Below, piece by piece: positions 32,446 through 41,732 of a stretch of 51,292 nucleotides of DNA. A model generated the notes under the pieces. That model was not told the DNA's origin. It was given only the letters and a program-made list of their open reading frames with translations, and did not search any database. The position numbers and the translations under genes were made by a program. Within the stretch, counting starts at the first letter, position 1; every line of letters begins with the position of its first letter. Source of the stretch: an uncultured Bacteroidales bacterium. GTDB lineage: Bacteria; Bacteroidota; Bacteroidia; Bacteroidales; P3. The stretch is taken from NCBI GenBank assembly GCA_937901525.1, contig CALDHX010000071.1:1-51292 (forward strand), in the 5' to 3' direction.

Positions 32446-34332
32446 TTATTTCTTATTAAAACTTATTTTATTGTTTTTTAATATAAATATTCCTTCATCA
32501 AGCATTTGCCTTATAAAGTCTATTGCTTTTTCTCCTTCGGGAAATTCTGTGTTGTTTTCAAAATATGAGATTGTTTTTTCGCCTTGCAAAAGGGCGTTAA
32601 TGATTTTTTCTTGCAAAGTTAAGTGTTTTGTTTGAGTATTGCAACACAAATCACATTTTTTGCATTTCTCGGTTTCTATATTAAAGTATTTGTGAATGTA
32701 TTGTTCTCTACATTGTGAGTTTTCTAAGTAATCTATCATTTTTTCTGCTCTTTGAATTGATAAGTCTTTGAGTCTTTGATAGTTTTTTTCGGATATATAG
32801 AGTTCTTCTTTCTTTACTCTTTCTTGTTGAAAGATTATGTATTCTCCAGGTTTGAATCTTATGTAGGTTATTACACCCATTTTTTCTAAGCTTTTGAGTT
32901 TTAGAACAACTTTCTCTTTATCCCAACGTAAATAGGTGGCTATTTTTTCTTCTTCTATGAAGGTGTATTCTAAATTATTGCACCCACAGATTCTTAATAT
33001 GGTTGCAAGTAATGAGGAGTATTCGTCTGATATTTTTAGTATGGTTCTTATTTCAAAATCGCTTGATTGTATTTTTATTTTTGAAACAGGATAGTCTCTT
33101 TGATTATAAAGTAATATACCTTCTCGTGAAAGTATTTTTAAGGTATTGAATACCGATATGAAATCGAAGTGATATTTGTAACAAAATTCGGTTAGAGTGA
33201 ATTGTTTTTCATAGTTTTTGCCATCATAGTATGCTATGTTGTATTGAGAATAAAGTGCATTGTAGATTTCTTTTATTTTTTCCATTTCCGGATAAGACAT
33301 CACAACTCTTTTTCTTAGATTTTTTACATCGTTTTCGTGCCAATAGAGTATTGCGTATGCTTCTTTTCCATCTCTTCCGGCTCTTCCTAATTCTTGATAA
33401 TACTCTTCTATGCTTGAAGGTAGGTCTAAGTGTATTACAAATCTTACATCTTGTTTGTCAATTCCCATTCCAAAGGCTTTTGTTGCTACCATAACCTTCA
33501 ATTCTCCTTTTTGCCAAGCTTCTTGTCTTTGTTTTCTTTCATAGTTGCTTAATCCTGCATGGTATTCTGCTACACTTAGGTTATATTTTTTTAGTTCTTC
33601 GGCATAGACTATGGCATTCTTTCGGGTAGAGACGTATATAAGTCCTGAACTATTAAATTTCTTTATTATTTCTATACATCTACCTATTTTGTCGTTGTCT
33701 TTAAATACTAAATAGTGTAGGTTTTCTCTTTTGAAACTTCCTTGTAAACAATTTAGTTTTTTAAATTCAAGATTTCTTTGTATGTCTTCTATTGTAAGAG
33801 GTGTGGCTGTTGCGGTTAAGGCTAAGAGTGGCACTTGCGGATAGTAGTCTCTAAGAGAGGATATTTCTCTATATTCTGGTCGAAATTCGTGTCCCCATTC
33901 CGAAATGCAGTGTGCTTCATCTACTACAAACAAACAAGGTTTCATTTTCCAAAGATAGTGTTGAAAGACTTGATTTTTTATGCGTTCTGGTGTGATAAAA
34001 AGAAATTTATAGTTCATTGTTATCACCTTATTTAACACATTGTCAAGTGTATTGTGGGAAATTTCATCGCTAAGACAACATGATTTTATTCCTTTTCTTT
34101 CAAGCGAGTCGCTTTGGTCTTTCATCAGGGAAATTAAAGGAGAAATTACTATGCAGATTCCTTTACTCATAAGGGCAGGTATTTGATAGCAAATACTCTT
34201 TCCTCCTCCGGTTGGCATTAAGGCTAAGGTATCATTGCCTAAAAGAACTGAGCTTATGACTTGTTCTTGAATTGAACGAAAGGAGTCATAAGCCCAATAT
34301 TTTTTTAGTATGCTTTTTGCTTTTTCAAGCAT
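32446..34332 (-). CDS. recQ: ATP-dependent DNA helicase RecQ
   Basis: A 628-residue 3'-5' DNA helicase. The N-terminal helicase core has MPTGGGKS (about 38), VDEAHCISEWGHEFRPEY (about 136), LALTATAT and the motif VI GRAGRDG. The RQC part (about 340-590) includes the zinc cluster of cysteines in CREQ and CKKCDLCC (about 536-559). An HRDC domain is not obvious, and the last part is short, so the protein is of the RecQ-core type. It starts one base before the rfbC stop-adjacent position, in a tightly packed operon. Confidence 0.95.
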   Translation of the reverse strand: MLEKAKSILKKYWAYDSFRSIQEQVISSVLLGNDTLALMPTGGGKSICYQIPALMSKGICIVISPLISLMKDQSDSLERKGIKSCCLSDEISHNTLDNVLNKVITMNYKFLFITPERIKNQVFQHYLWKMKPCLFVVDEAHCISEWGHEFRPEYREISSLRDYYPQVPLLALTATATPLTIEDIQRNLEFKKLNCLQGSFKRENLHYLVFKDNDKIGRCIEIIKKFNSSGLIYVSTRKNAIVYAEELKKYNLSVAEYHAGLSNYERKQRQEAWQKGELKVMVATKAFGMGIDKQDVRFVIHLDLPSSIEEYYQELGRAGRDGKEAYAILYWHENDVKNLRKRVVMSYPEMEKIKEIYNALYSQYNIAYYDGKNYEKQFTLTEFCYKYHFDFISVFNTLKILSREGILLYNQRDYPVSKIKIQSSDFEIRTILKISDEYSSLLATILRICGCNNLEYTFIEEEKIATYLRWDKEKVVLKLKSLEKMGVITYIRFKPGEYIIFQQERVKKEELYISEKNYQRLKDLSIQRAEKMIDYLENSQCREQYIHKYFNIETEKCKKCDLCCNTQTKHLTLQEKIINALLQGEKTISYFENNTEFPEGEKAIDFIRQMLDEGIFILKNNKISFNKK

Positions 34333-34890
34333 TTATTTTTCCTCAAAAATGAAGGGTGAATCAAAATCTTTAAACTTTGGCAAGATTTTGTCTTTGTCTG
34401 AAAGGATTGGATTTTCAATTTGCCAATCTATTGCTAAGTCTTCATCTGACCAAAGTATGCCCGATTCCGATTCTTTGTTGTAGAAATTAGAGCATTTGTA
34501 AGAGAAAACAGTGTTATCTTCTAAACTTAGGAATCCGTGTCCAAATCCTTCTGGAAGATATAGCATATTCTTTTTCTCTGCATCTAATTTCACTGCTTTA
34601 TATTTGCCAAAAGTTGGCGAGCCTTTACGTAAATCTACTGCAAAGTCAATAACACTACCTTTTATAATTCTAACTAATTTTGCTTGTGCAAAGGGTGGTT
34701 TTTGAAAGTGAATGCCTCGCAAAACTCCTTTTGAAGACATTGATTCGTTATCTTGCACAAATGTTTGGTTAAAGCCAAGTTGTGAGAGTTTTCCTTGATT
34801 GTAGGTTTCACAAAAGTAACCTCTTTCATCGCGAAAAACGTCTGGTTCAATTATTAGTAGGCCTGGAAGTTCGGTTTGTGTTATTTTCAT
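34333..34890 (-). CDS. rfbC: dTDP-4-dehydrorhamnose 3,5-epimerase
   Basis: A 185-residue cupin-fold epimerase of dTDP-L-rhamnose synthesis. Key segments are EPDVFRDERGYFCETY, FVQDNESMSSKGVLRGIHFQKPP (catalytic His in RGIHFQ), DFAVDLRKGSPTFGKY and LPEGFGHGFLSLED. The last third contains the YKCSNFYNKESE segment with the catalytic Tyr region. rfbA, rfbB and rfbD are not in the window. The gene is placed between lpdA and recQ with 4-bp and 0-bp gaps, an unusual partner set. Confidence 0.95.
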   Translation of the reverse strand: MKITQTELPGLLIIEPDVFRDERGYFCETYNQGKLSQLGFNQTFVQDNESMSSKGVLRGIHFQKPPFAQAKLVRIIKGSVIDFAVDLRKGSPTFGKYKAVKLDAEKKNMLYLPEGFGHGFLSLEDNTVFSYKCSNFYNKESESGILWSDEDLAIDWQIENPILSDKDKILPKFKDFDSPFIFEEK

Positions 34891-34894
34891 TTTT

Positions 34895-36289
34895 TTATCC
34901 GTGTATTGCTTTGTTATATGCTGCTTCTATGGCTTCCATTACTGCTTCACTCATTGTTGGATGTGGGTGAATTGTTGAGGCTACTTCTTCTGCTTTCAAT
35001 CCTTTTTGACGTGCAACAACGATTTCTGCTATCATTTCTGTTACATTATCGCCTATCATACTGCAACCAAGGATTTCATCGGTTTTTGCATCGATTACCA
35101 CTTTCACAAAGCCGTCTCTGTTTCCGCTTGCTGCTGCTTTGCCCGATGCCATATACATAAATTTGCCTACTCTTACTTCTCTTCCTTCGGCTTCTGCTTT
35201 TGCTTTTGTTAAACCTACGCTTGCAACCTCTGGTGTTGTGTATGTACAACCTGGAATATTAGAATAGTTTACGATTTCTGGGTTTTGACCTGCTATTTTT
35301 TCAACGCATACTACTGCTTCACGACTTGCAACGTGTGCTAAGGCTGGTCCGTGTACTATGTCGCCTATTGCGTAAACGCCTTCTACATTTGTGCGATAGT
35401 ATTCATCTACTTCTATTTTTCCTCTTTCAAATTTTACGCCCGCTTCTTCTAATCCTAAGTTTTCTATGTTGGTGCTAACTCCTACTGCCGAAAGAACTAC
35501 ATCGCATTCTATTACTTGTTGTCCTTTTTTACCACTTATGTTTACTAAACATTTTTCTCCGCTTGTATCAACGCTATCTACTGAGGTTGATGTAAGGACT
35601 TTCATTCCGTTTTTCTTAAAGCAACGTTGTAAAGTTGAACTTACTTCTTCGTCTTCATTAGGAACAATGTTTGGCATATACTCTACAAGTGTTACTTGTG
35701 TGCCTAATGATTGGTAGAAATGAGCAAATTCACTTCCTATCGCTCCTGAGCCTACTACAACCATGCTTTCTGGTTGTTCTTTTAGGGTCATGGCTTGGCG
35801 ATAGCCGATAATTTTCTTGCCGTCTTGTGGCATATTTGGTAAATTGCGTGAACGTGCTCCGGTTGCAAGGATTATATGTGTTGCTTCATAGATTTCTTCT
35901 TGTCCGTCTGCTTTTTTAACAACTACTTGTTTGTTTGCGTTTAGTCTTCCTTCGCCTTCTATTACTGTAATGTTGTTTTTTTGCATTAGGTGTTCAACTC
36001 CCTTTCGCATATTGGTTGCTACGGTGCGCGAACGTTCAACTATTGCTTCCATATTTGGCTTTGCAGCTGTGGCATCTAAGTCTATGCCATAGTTTGCTGC
36101 GTGTTTCATATATGTATAAGCTTGTGCTGATTTTAAAAGTGCTTTTGTAGGTATACAACCCCAATTTAAGCATATTCCTCCTAAGTTTTCTCTTTCTACA
36201 ACTGCTGTTGCAAATCCTAATTGTGAGGCTCTAACGGCTGCAACGTATCCTCCCGGACCGCTACCTATTACTATTACGTCAAATTTCAT
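34895..36289 (-). CDS. lpdA: Dihydrolipoyl dehydrogenase
   Basis: The 464-residue E3 flavoenzyme of 2-oxoacid dehydrogenase or glycine-cleavage complexes. The FAD motif IGSGPGGYVAAVRA (about 7) is followed by the redox disulfide GGICLNWGCIPTKALL (about 36). The NAD-binding motif is VVGSGAIGSEFAHF, and the FAD-binding motif YAIGDIVHGP lies at about 310. The C-terminal catalytic His-Glu pair is in STIHPHPTMSEAVMEA. No E1 or E2 gene is nearby. It is 5 bp after the Na/Pi cotransporter gene. Confidence 0.96.
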   Translation of the reverse strand: MKFDVIVIGSGPGGYVAAVRASQLGFATAVVERENLGGICLNWGCIPTKALLKSAQAYTYMKHAANYGIDLDATAAKPNMEAIVERSRTVATNMRKGVEHLMQKNNITVIEGEGRLNANKQVVVKKADGQEEIYEATHIILATGARSRNLPNMPQDGKKIIGYRQAMTLKEQPESMVVVGSGAIGSEFAHFYQSLGTQVTLVEYMPNIVPNEDEEVSSTLQRCFKKNGMKVLTSTSVDSVDTSGEKCLVNISGKKGQQVIECDVVLSAVGVSTNIENLGLEEAGVKFERGKIEVDEYYRTNVEGVYAIGDIVHGPALAHVASREAVVCVEKIAGQNPEIVNYSNIPGCTYTTPEVASVGLTKAKAEAEGREVRVGKFMYMASGKAAASGNRDGFVKVVIDAKTDEILGCSMIGDNVTEMIAEIVVARQKGLKAEEVASTIHPHPTMSEAVMEAIEAAYNKAIHG

Positions 36290-36294
36290 TGTTA

Positions 36295-37977
36295 TTATTT
36301 TTTTATTTTATCTATTGCTTCTGTTATGTTTATTGCAAAGTCTGCTAATTTTTCACATTGTGCATACAAAGTACTGTATGAAATTCCTGTTTGATATGAA
36401 TATTCGTTTTGTTTTACTGCTTCTGTATGCTCTGCTCTTAATTGATCTCTAAATTCGTTTATTCTTTGTTCTATTTCTTTGGCTCTTGCAGATGATACGT
36501 TGTGATAGTTTTCTGAAAGGTTGTCATTCATCTCCAAAACTGCTTCTCTTACCATTGAGAACATCTTTTGTAGTTTGTCTTTCATATCTTCTGTAAACCA
36601 AATATTTTGTTTGTTCTTACTTTCTATTGTAAGTGATAATTGATAACAGCTATCTCCTATGCTTTCAAGGTTATCTACTATTCTAAGCATTGCACTTATT
36701 TCTTGTGATGCTCCTAAGCTTAATCCTTTTTCCGATACTTTTGTTAGATAGTTTGCTATTTCTACTTCCATTCTATCGGTTATTTCTTCGTATTTTTTAG
36801 TTCTACCCATTAATTGATCAAATTTCTTGTCGTCCTTCATATCAAATAATTCTGGTATAAACTCATACATTCTTACTACTCGTTTTGAGAATGCTTGTAT
36901 TTCTTGTTTGGCTGGTTCTATGCTTAATTCTCCTGCTGACATAAAGCCTGATGGTATGAATTTAAGTCTAAATTCTTCTTCTTCATTAGTTGGTATTAAT
37001 TTATTAACTAATTTTTCTATTGAAGGAATGAACCAAACTAATATTAATGTGTTTAATATATTGAAACAGCTATGGAAAAGTGATAATGCAACAGGTACTG
37101 CTGCCGCATCTAACATAGGATTTACTCCTTCTATATTTTCTACTAATACTCCTATTAAGTAAAGGAATGGTTTGAAAAGAATCAACGCCCATATTACTCC
37201 TATAAGATTGAAAACTGAGTGTGCTAATGCTGCTCTCTTTGCTGTGGAATTTGCCATTATGGCTGAAATATTTGCTGTAATTGTTGTTCCTATGTTTTCG
37301 CCTAAAACTAATGCGGCTGCTACTTCAAAACCTATCAATCCTTGTGCACACATTACTAAGGTTACGGCCATCATCGCCGAAGAGGATTGTACTATAACTG
37401 TCATCACAGTTCCTATCAATACAAATAATATATATGATAGGTATCCATAATTTGACATTGATGCTATAAAACTTAATACAGAGGAATATTCAGGTTGTCT
37501 GAAATCTGGCATACCTGATTGCAAGGCTTCAAGACCCATGAATAATAAGGCAAAGCCTATTAAAAATTCTCCTATTGATTCTTTACCTTTTATAAATAGA
37601 AAAGGTGCTGCAATTGCTATTACAGGAAAAATAATTGTCGCAATTGAGAATTTAAATCCTAAAAGTGAAACTATCCAAGCTGTTACTGTTGTTCCTATAT
37701 TTGCTCCCATTATAACGGCAATAGCTCCTGTTAAACTCAATAGCCCTGCATTCACAAAACTAACTACCATAACGGTTGTTGCTGAGGAAGATTGAATAAG
37801 TGTTGTAATACCTGCTCCTGTTAATACTCCGCTGAAACGGTTTGAAGTCATTTTTGAAAGTATGCTTCTCATCTTGTCGCCTGCAATCTTTTGCAGACCA
37901 TCGCTCATTACTTTCATTCCATAAAGGAACAATCCTATTGCTCCTACAATTTCTAATACTTTTAGTAAATTATCCAT
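36295..37977 (-). CDS. Na/Pi cotransporter family protein with PhoU-like domain
   Basis: A 560-residue membrane protein. The N-terminal region (about 1-320) has around eight hydrophobic segments with the duplicated family motif: GAGITTLIQSSSATTVMVV and later VIVQSSSAMMAVTLVM, plus GANIGTTVTAW and GENIGTTITANI. These QSSSA repeats form the transport site of the NptA/SLC34 class. The C-terminal part (about 345-560) is a helical PhoU-like domain (VRMYEFIPELFDM, RIVDNLESIGDSCYQL), probably regulatory. It may move phosphate or another anion with Na+. First gene of the operon; strong promoter upstream. Confidence 0.93.
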   Translation of the reverse strand: MDNLLKVLEIVGAIGLFLYGMKVMSDGLQKIAGDKMRSILSKMTSNRFSGVLTGAGITTLIQSSSATTVMVVSFVNAGLLSLTGAIAVIMGANIGTTVTAWIVSLLGFKFSIATIIFPVIAIAAPFLFIKGKESIGEFLIGFALLFMGLEALQSGMPDFRQPEYSSVLSFIASMSNYGYLSYILFVLIGTVMTVIVQSSSAMMAVTLVMCAQGLIGFEVAAALVLGENIGTTITANISAIMANSTAKRAALAHSVFNLIGVIWALILFKPFLYLIGVLVENIEGVNPMLDAAAVPVALSLFHSCFNILNTLILVWFIPSIEKLVNKLIPTNEEEEFRLKFIPSGFMSAGELSIEPAKQEIQAFSKRVVRMYEFIPELFDMKDDKKFDQLMGRTKKYEEITDRMEVEIANYLTKVSEKGLSLGASQEISAMLRIVDNLESIGDSCYQLSLTIESKNKQNIWFTEDMKDKLQKMFSMVREAVLEMNDNLSENYHNVSSARAKEIEQRINEFRDQLRAEHTEAVKQNEYSYQTGISYSTLYAQCEKLADFAINITEAIDKIKK

Positions 37978-38014
37978 CTTTTTTTATTGTTATTTTCTTA
38001 GTTTTATTTGGGAG

Positions 38015-38046
38015 CAAAGATACGACTATTTGATTTAATCTTCAAA
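38015..38046 (-). promoter_or_regulatory. Promoter of the Na/Pi cotransporter operon
   Basis: On the minus strand -33 TTTG (38043-38046), a 20-bp spacer and -7 TATCTTTG (38015-38022), 37 bp upstream of the start. It lies directly after the dnaA terminator. Confidence 0.8.
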
Positions 38047-38057
38047 ATATATAAGAA

Positions 38058-38092
38058 AAAAAGGATTCATTTTTCATAAATGAATCCTTTTT
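38058..38092 (-). terminator. Terminator of dnaA
   Basis: AAAAAGGATTCATTT, loop of five, AAATGAATCCTTTTT: a perfect 15-bp stem with T-rich tails both ways, 20 bp past the dnaA stop. Confidence 0.93.
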
Positions 38093-38112
38093 ATATTGTT
38101 TTTACTATTGTT

Positions 38113-39549
38113 TTACTCTGTTATTTTTTTCTCTATTGCTTCTAAATTTGCTCTAAATTGTTTGTCTGTTTCGCAACTATTTTGTACCGAACGACAAGCG
38201 TGTAACACTGTTGCGTGATCTTTATTGCCACATTTACTTCCTATTGCTGCCAAAGATGATTGAGTGTGTTTGCGTGAAAGAAACATTGATATGTGTCTTG
38301 CTGCTACAACTTCTCCTTTTCTTGTTTTTGATAGCATCGTTTCAACCGGTATCTTGAAATAATCACATACTACTTTTTGTATGTATTCTATTGATATTTC
38401 TTTTGTGTTGCTTTTAACGAATTTATCAATCATATCTTTGGCTAAATCCAAAGTTATGTCTTGTTTTGAAATTGAAGAGCGTGCCATAAGAGAGATTAGG
38501 GCTCCTTCTAATTCTCTTACACTTGAATTTATATTGTATGCCAAATATTCTATAACGTCCTTCGGCATTGAGATTCCATCTTTAAAGAGTTTTTTCTCTA
38601 TTATCTCTATTCTTGTTTGTGCATCAGGCATTTGTAAGTCTGCACTTAATCCCCATTTTAAACGAGATATAACTCTTTGTTCCAATCCTGAGAGTTCAGC
38701 AGGTGATTTATCCGATGTAATGATTAATTGTTTATTTGCTGAATGAAGTCCGTTGAATATTTGAAAGAATACTTCTTGTGTACCTGTTTTATTGGCAAAG
38801 AATTGTATATCGTCAATGATTAATACATCTATCATCATTTGATAGAATTGTAAAAAGTCATTTCTTGTATTATTTTTAGTGCTTTCTACAAATTGTTGAA
38901 AGAATTGCTCCGCACTTATATACAATACTGTTTTTTCGGGAAAACGTCTTTTTGTTTCAAGGCCTATCGCGTGTAGTAAATGTGTTTTTCCAAGTCCTAC
39001 TGAGCCGTGTATGAATAATGGATTGAAGGCTGTTTTTCCTGGGTTCTGTGCTACGGCATATCCTGCTGAGCGTGCAAGTTGATTGCATTTACCTTCTACA
39101 AAGTTATCAAAAGAATAGTTCTCGTTTAGCTGAGAATTTACCTTTACTTTTCTAAGTCCTGGTATAACAAAAGGATTTGGCAAATCTTTTGCTTGTGCTT
39201 CTATGTTTACAGGTATGTTTTGTGCAAAATTATGTGTTGCAGATATATTGTTTGAAGGTAATACAGAGTTGCCACTTGTGCTTTTTATGCCTGTGTCTAA
39301 TACAACAGAGTAAAGAAGTTGTGCGTTGTTTCCTAATTCTTTTCTTATAGATAGTTTTAGTACATCAATGTAGTTTTCTTCTATAAATTCATAAAAGAAC
39401 ATACTTGGAACTTTTAAAGTCAATACATCTTCCTCTAACTTTAAAGGCTCCAATGGTTTAAACCAAGTGTCAAATAACTTCTTGTCTGTTATGTTATCTT
39501 TAATAAAGTTCAAACAATTTTCCCAAACTTGTTTACAATCCTTTTTCAT
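38113..39549 (-). CDS. dnaA: Chromosomal replication initiator protein DnaA
   Basis: The 478-residue AAA+ replication initiator. Domain I (about 1-85) starts VWENCLNFIKDNI, followed by a variable linker. The AAA+ domain has Walker A HGSVGLGKTHLLHA (about 181), Walker B LIIDDIQFF and sensor ITSDKSP. Domain IV carries the DnaA-box-binding signature region ARHISMFLSRKHTQSSLAAIG and GNKDHATVLHA near the C-terminus. A TAATTTTG -7 box is present upstream at 39595-39602, but the -33 box is poor. No dnaN, recF or DnaA-box cluster is beside it. Confidence 0.97.
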   Translation of the reverse strand: MKKDCKQVWENCLNFIKDNITDKKLFDTWFKPLEPLKLEEDVLTLKVPSMFFYEFIEENYIDVLKLSIRKELGNNAQLLYSVVLDTGIKSTSGNSVLPSNNISATHNFAQNIPVNIEAQAKDLPNPFVIPGLRKVKVNSQLNENYSFDNFVEGKCNQLARSAGYAVAQNPGKTAFNPLFIHGSVGLGKTHLLHAIGLETKRRFPEKTVLYISAEQFFQQFVESTKNNTRNDFLQFYQMMIDVLIIDDIQFFANKTGTQEVFFQIFNGLHSANKQLIITSDKSPAELSGLEQRVISRLKWGLSADLQMPDAQTRIEIIEKKLFKDGISMPKDVIEYLAYNINSSVRELEGALISLMARSSISKQDITLDLAKDMIDKFVKSNTKEISIEYIQKVVCDYFKIPVETMLSKTRKGEVVAARHISMFLSRKHTQSSLAAIGSKCGNKDHATVLHACRSVQNSCETDKQFRANLEAIEKKITE

Positions 39550-39861
39550 ATCCTAATTCTAAAACTTAGTCCTATTTTTGTTTTTTTCGCTCAGCAAAAT
39601 TACGTGCTTATTTCTTTAAAATAAAATCTATTTTTTTTTGGTTTATTCGTTTGTTTTTATTATAAAATTTTCAATTTTTCGATGTCATTTTTCGTAATCA
39701 AAACCCATTTTTTATCTAAATGGCTCATTAATACATAGATTTAAAGTTTCAAGCTATAAAATACTCCCTTTTTACCCCCTTAGAGAATTTTTTTGACAAA
39801 AAAAAATCTTTTACACTTTTTTTTCAACACTTTTATTGTTAAAAAGCAAAAAAGTTGTTCT
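39550..39861. other. Intergenic region between dnaA and yigZ, no gene seen
   Basis: This is 312 bp of strongly A/T-rich DNA upstream of dnaA. It holds a likely dnaA -7 box (TAATTTTG, minus strand, 39595-39602) with a weak TTTT-type -33. Long T and A runs are present at 39629-39660 and 39785-39840. I see no TTATNCACA DnaA boxes, no clear hairpin terminator for yigZ and no small reading frame worth calling. Confidence 0.6.
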
Positions 39862-40470
39862 TTATTCTTCTGAAATAAATTCCAAAGTTATGGTTGTATT
39901 TGGTGGAAATGAATTTTCAAATTTAGTAACGTTTCTTTTTTCAATCAAAACTTCTATTTGACAATTAAGATCAAAAATTTGATTCTTTTGCTCGGCATTA
40001 TTTTGCTTTAATATATTCATTACCACATTCATATCCTCGTATGCAAAATAAATATTGTATTTATTTTTTACTTGTCTTTCAACTATTTCTGCAAGGGCTA
40101 TACATTCGGCTGAGGATTCTTTATAGGCTTTTATTAAACCACTTACTCCTAATTTTGTTCCTCCAAAATATCTAACTACAACTAATAATACATTTGTTAG
40201 ATTATTGGATTGTAATTGTCCGTATATTGGTTTACCTGCGGTTGAGGAAGGTTCGCCATCATCATTCATTCTAAATTGTTCTTTATCTGCACCTATTATA
40301 TAGGCATAGCAATGATGTGTTGCGTCATAATATTTTTTTTTCAACTGAGTTAAATATTCCTTAACCTCATCTACCGAAGTAACAGGATAAAGAAAGGAGA
40401 GAAATTTACTCCCCTTTTCTTTATAAATACTTTCTACTGCTTTATTGATAGTAAGATAGTTCTCTGCCAT
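39862..40470 (-). CDS. YigZ/IMPACT family protein
   Basis: A 202-residue protein of the UPF0029/IMPACT family. The conserved N-terminal domain has KGSKFLSFLYPV, DATHHCYAYIIG, FRMNDDGEPSSTAGKPIYG and VVVRYFGGTKLGVSGLIKAY. A ferredoxin-like C-terminal domain (about 130-200) follows. Relatives include E. coli YigZ and the translation-linked eukaryotic IMPACT protein; a bacterial role is not established. Last gene of the GlmU-like-lon-sufS-yigZ string, 17 bp after sufS. Confidence 0.92.
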   Translation of the reverse strand: MAENYLTINKAVESIYKEKGSKFLSFLYPVTSVDEVKEYLTQLKKKYYDATHHCYAYIIGADKEQFRMNDDGEPSSTAGKPIYGQLQSNNLTNVLLVVVRYFGGTKLGVSGLIKAYKESSAECIALAEIVERQVKNKYNIYFAYEDMNVVMNILKQNNAEQKNQIFDLNCQIEVLIEKRNVTKFENSFPPNTTITLEFISEE

Positions 40471-40487
40471 AAATATTCGGCTTTTCT

Positions 40488-41729
40488 CTATTGAAGCATT
40501 GCGGCAACTCTTTTCAATGAATTGATAAAGATGTCTATATCTTCAAAATCGGTATATAGAGCAAAGGAAGCTCTTGCCGTTCCTGGTATATTATAATGTT
40601 GCATTACAGGTTGAGCACAATGATGACCTGTTCTAATTGCTATTCCCATTTGATCTAAAAGCGTTCCTACATCAAATGGATGGGAATTTGCAACAAGGAA
40701 TGAAATTGCGCCTGCTTTTTCTTTGGCGTTACCTATTATTCTAACTCCATCTATGGTTTCTAATTGCTCGGTTGCATATTGCATAATTTTATCCTCGTGA
40801 GCAATAATATTTTCCATTCCTAATTGATTGATATATTCTAAGGCTTTTCCAAATCCTATTACATCGGCAACAGAAGGTGTACCTGCTTCAAAACGATATG
40901 GTGATACATTATAAGTTGTTTTTGCAAAGGTTACTTCTTTTATCATTTCACCTCCTGCTTGATAAGGGTGCATTTCTTCTAAGAGTTCTTTTCTTCCATA
41001 AACTACTCCTATTCCCATTGGAGCATAGATTTTATGAGCTGAAAAGCAATAGAAATCACAGCCCAAGTCTTGTACATCTACCTTTAAATGAGCTACGGCT
41101 TGTGCACCATCAACAATGGTCAAAATTTTTCTTTGATTTTTTTCTTTTTTTCTTTGATTTTTTTCTAAAATTCTTTGAATTATTTCTTTAATTCTATGAA
41201 TTATTCCGAGCGAGTTTGATACTTGTGCAAGAGATACTATTCTTGTCTTATCACTTAGAAGTGTTTCTAATTTTTCTACTTCATAAGTACCATCATCTTT
41301 TATTGGTAGAACTTTAAGTTTTGCTTTTGTTCTCTCACAAGCTATTTGCCAAGGAACTATGTTTGAATGATGTTCCGATTCTGAAATAATTATTTCATCA
41401 TCTTCTTCTAATTGATAAGAAAGACTTGATGCTAAAAGATTTATACTTTCTGTTGTTCCTCTTGTATAAATAATTTCCGAACTTTCTTTTGCGTTGATGA
41501 AATTCTTTATTTGTTCTCTAACTGCTTCAAACTTATCGGTTGCAATTTGACTTAGAGTGTGAACTCCACGATGAACATTTGCATTGTAGTTCTTATAATA
41601 GTCTGATATAGCTTCTATAACTTGAATAGGTTTTTGTGTAGTTGCTGCATTATCAAGATAAATAAGTGGTTTATTATTTACCTTTATATCCAAAATTGGA
41701 AAGTCTTTTTTTATTTGTTTTATATCCAT
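40488..41729 (-). CDS. sufS: Cysteine desulfurase SufS
   Basis: A 413-residue PLP enzyme that takes sulfur from cysteine for Fe-S cluster assembly. Group II features are YLDNAATTQKP, NVHRGVHTLSQ, the PLP lysine in CFSAHKIYAPMG (about 232) and the catalytic Cys in RTGHHCAQPV (about 370). Between the strand LGIIHRIKEI and the conserved TIVDGAQAVAH is an extra basic segment, EKNQRKKEKNQRK (about 185-201). Its DNA is the CAAAGAAAAAA motif seen in the window's intergenic repeats, so it looks like an in-frame repeat insertion. SufU or SufBCD genes are not in the window. It is 3 bp after lon. Confidence 0.95.
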   Translation of the reverse strand: MDIKQIKKDFPILDIKVNNKPLIYLDNAATTQKPIQVIEAISDYYKNYNANVHRGVHTLSQIATDKFEAVREQIKNFINAKESSEIIYTRGTTESINLLASSLSYQLEEDDEIIISESEHHSNIVPWQIACERTKAKLKVLPIKDDGTYEVEKLETLLSDKTRIVSLAQVSNSLGIIHRIKEIIQRILEKNQRKKEKNQRKILTIVDGAQAVAHLKVDVQDLGCDFYCFSAHKIYAPMGIGVVYGRKELLEEMHPYQAGGEMIKEVTFAKTTYNVSPYRFEAGTPSVADVIGFGKALEYINQLGMENIIAHEDKIMQYATEQLETIDGVRIIGNAKEKAGAISFLVANSHPFDVGTLLDQMGIAIRTGHHCAQPVMQHYNIPGTARASFALYTDFEDIDIFINSLKRVAAMLQ

Positions 41730-41732
41730 ATT

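Noticed and set aside
39550..39861. Replication origin next to dnaA
   Set aside because: The region is A/T-rich, but no cluster of TTATNCACA boxes was found and dnaN/recF are not adjacent.
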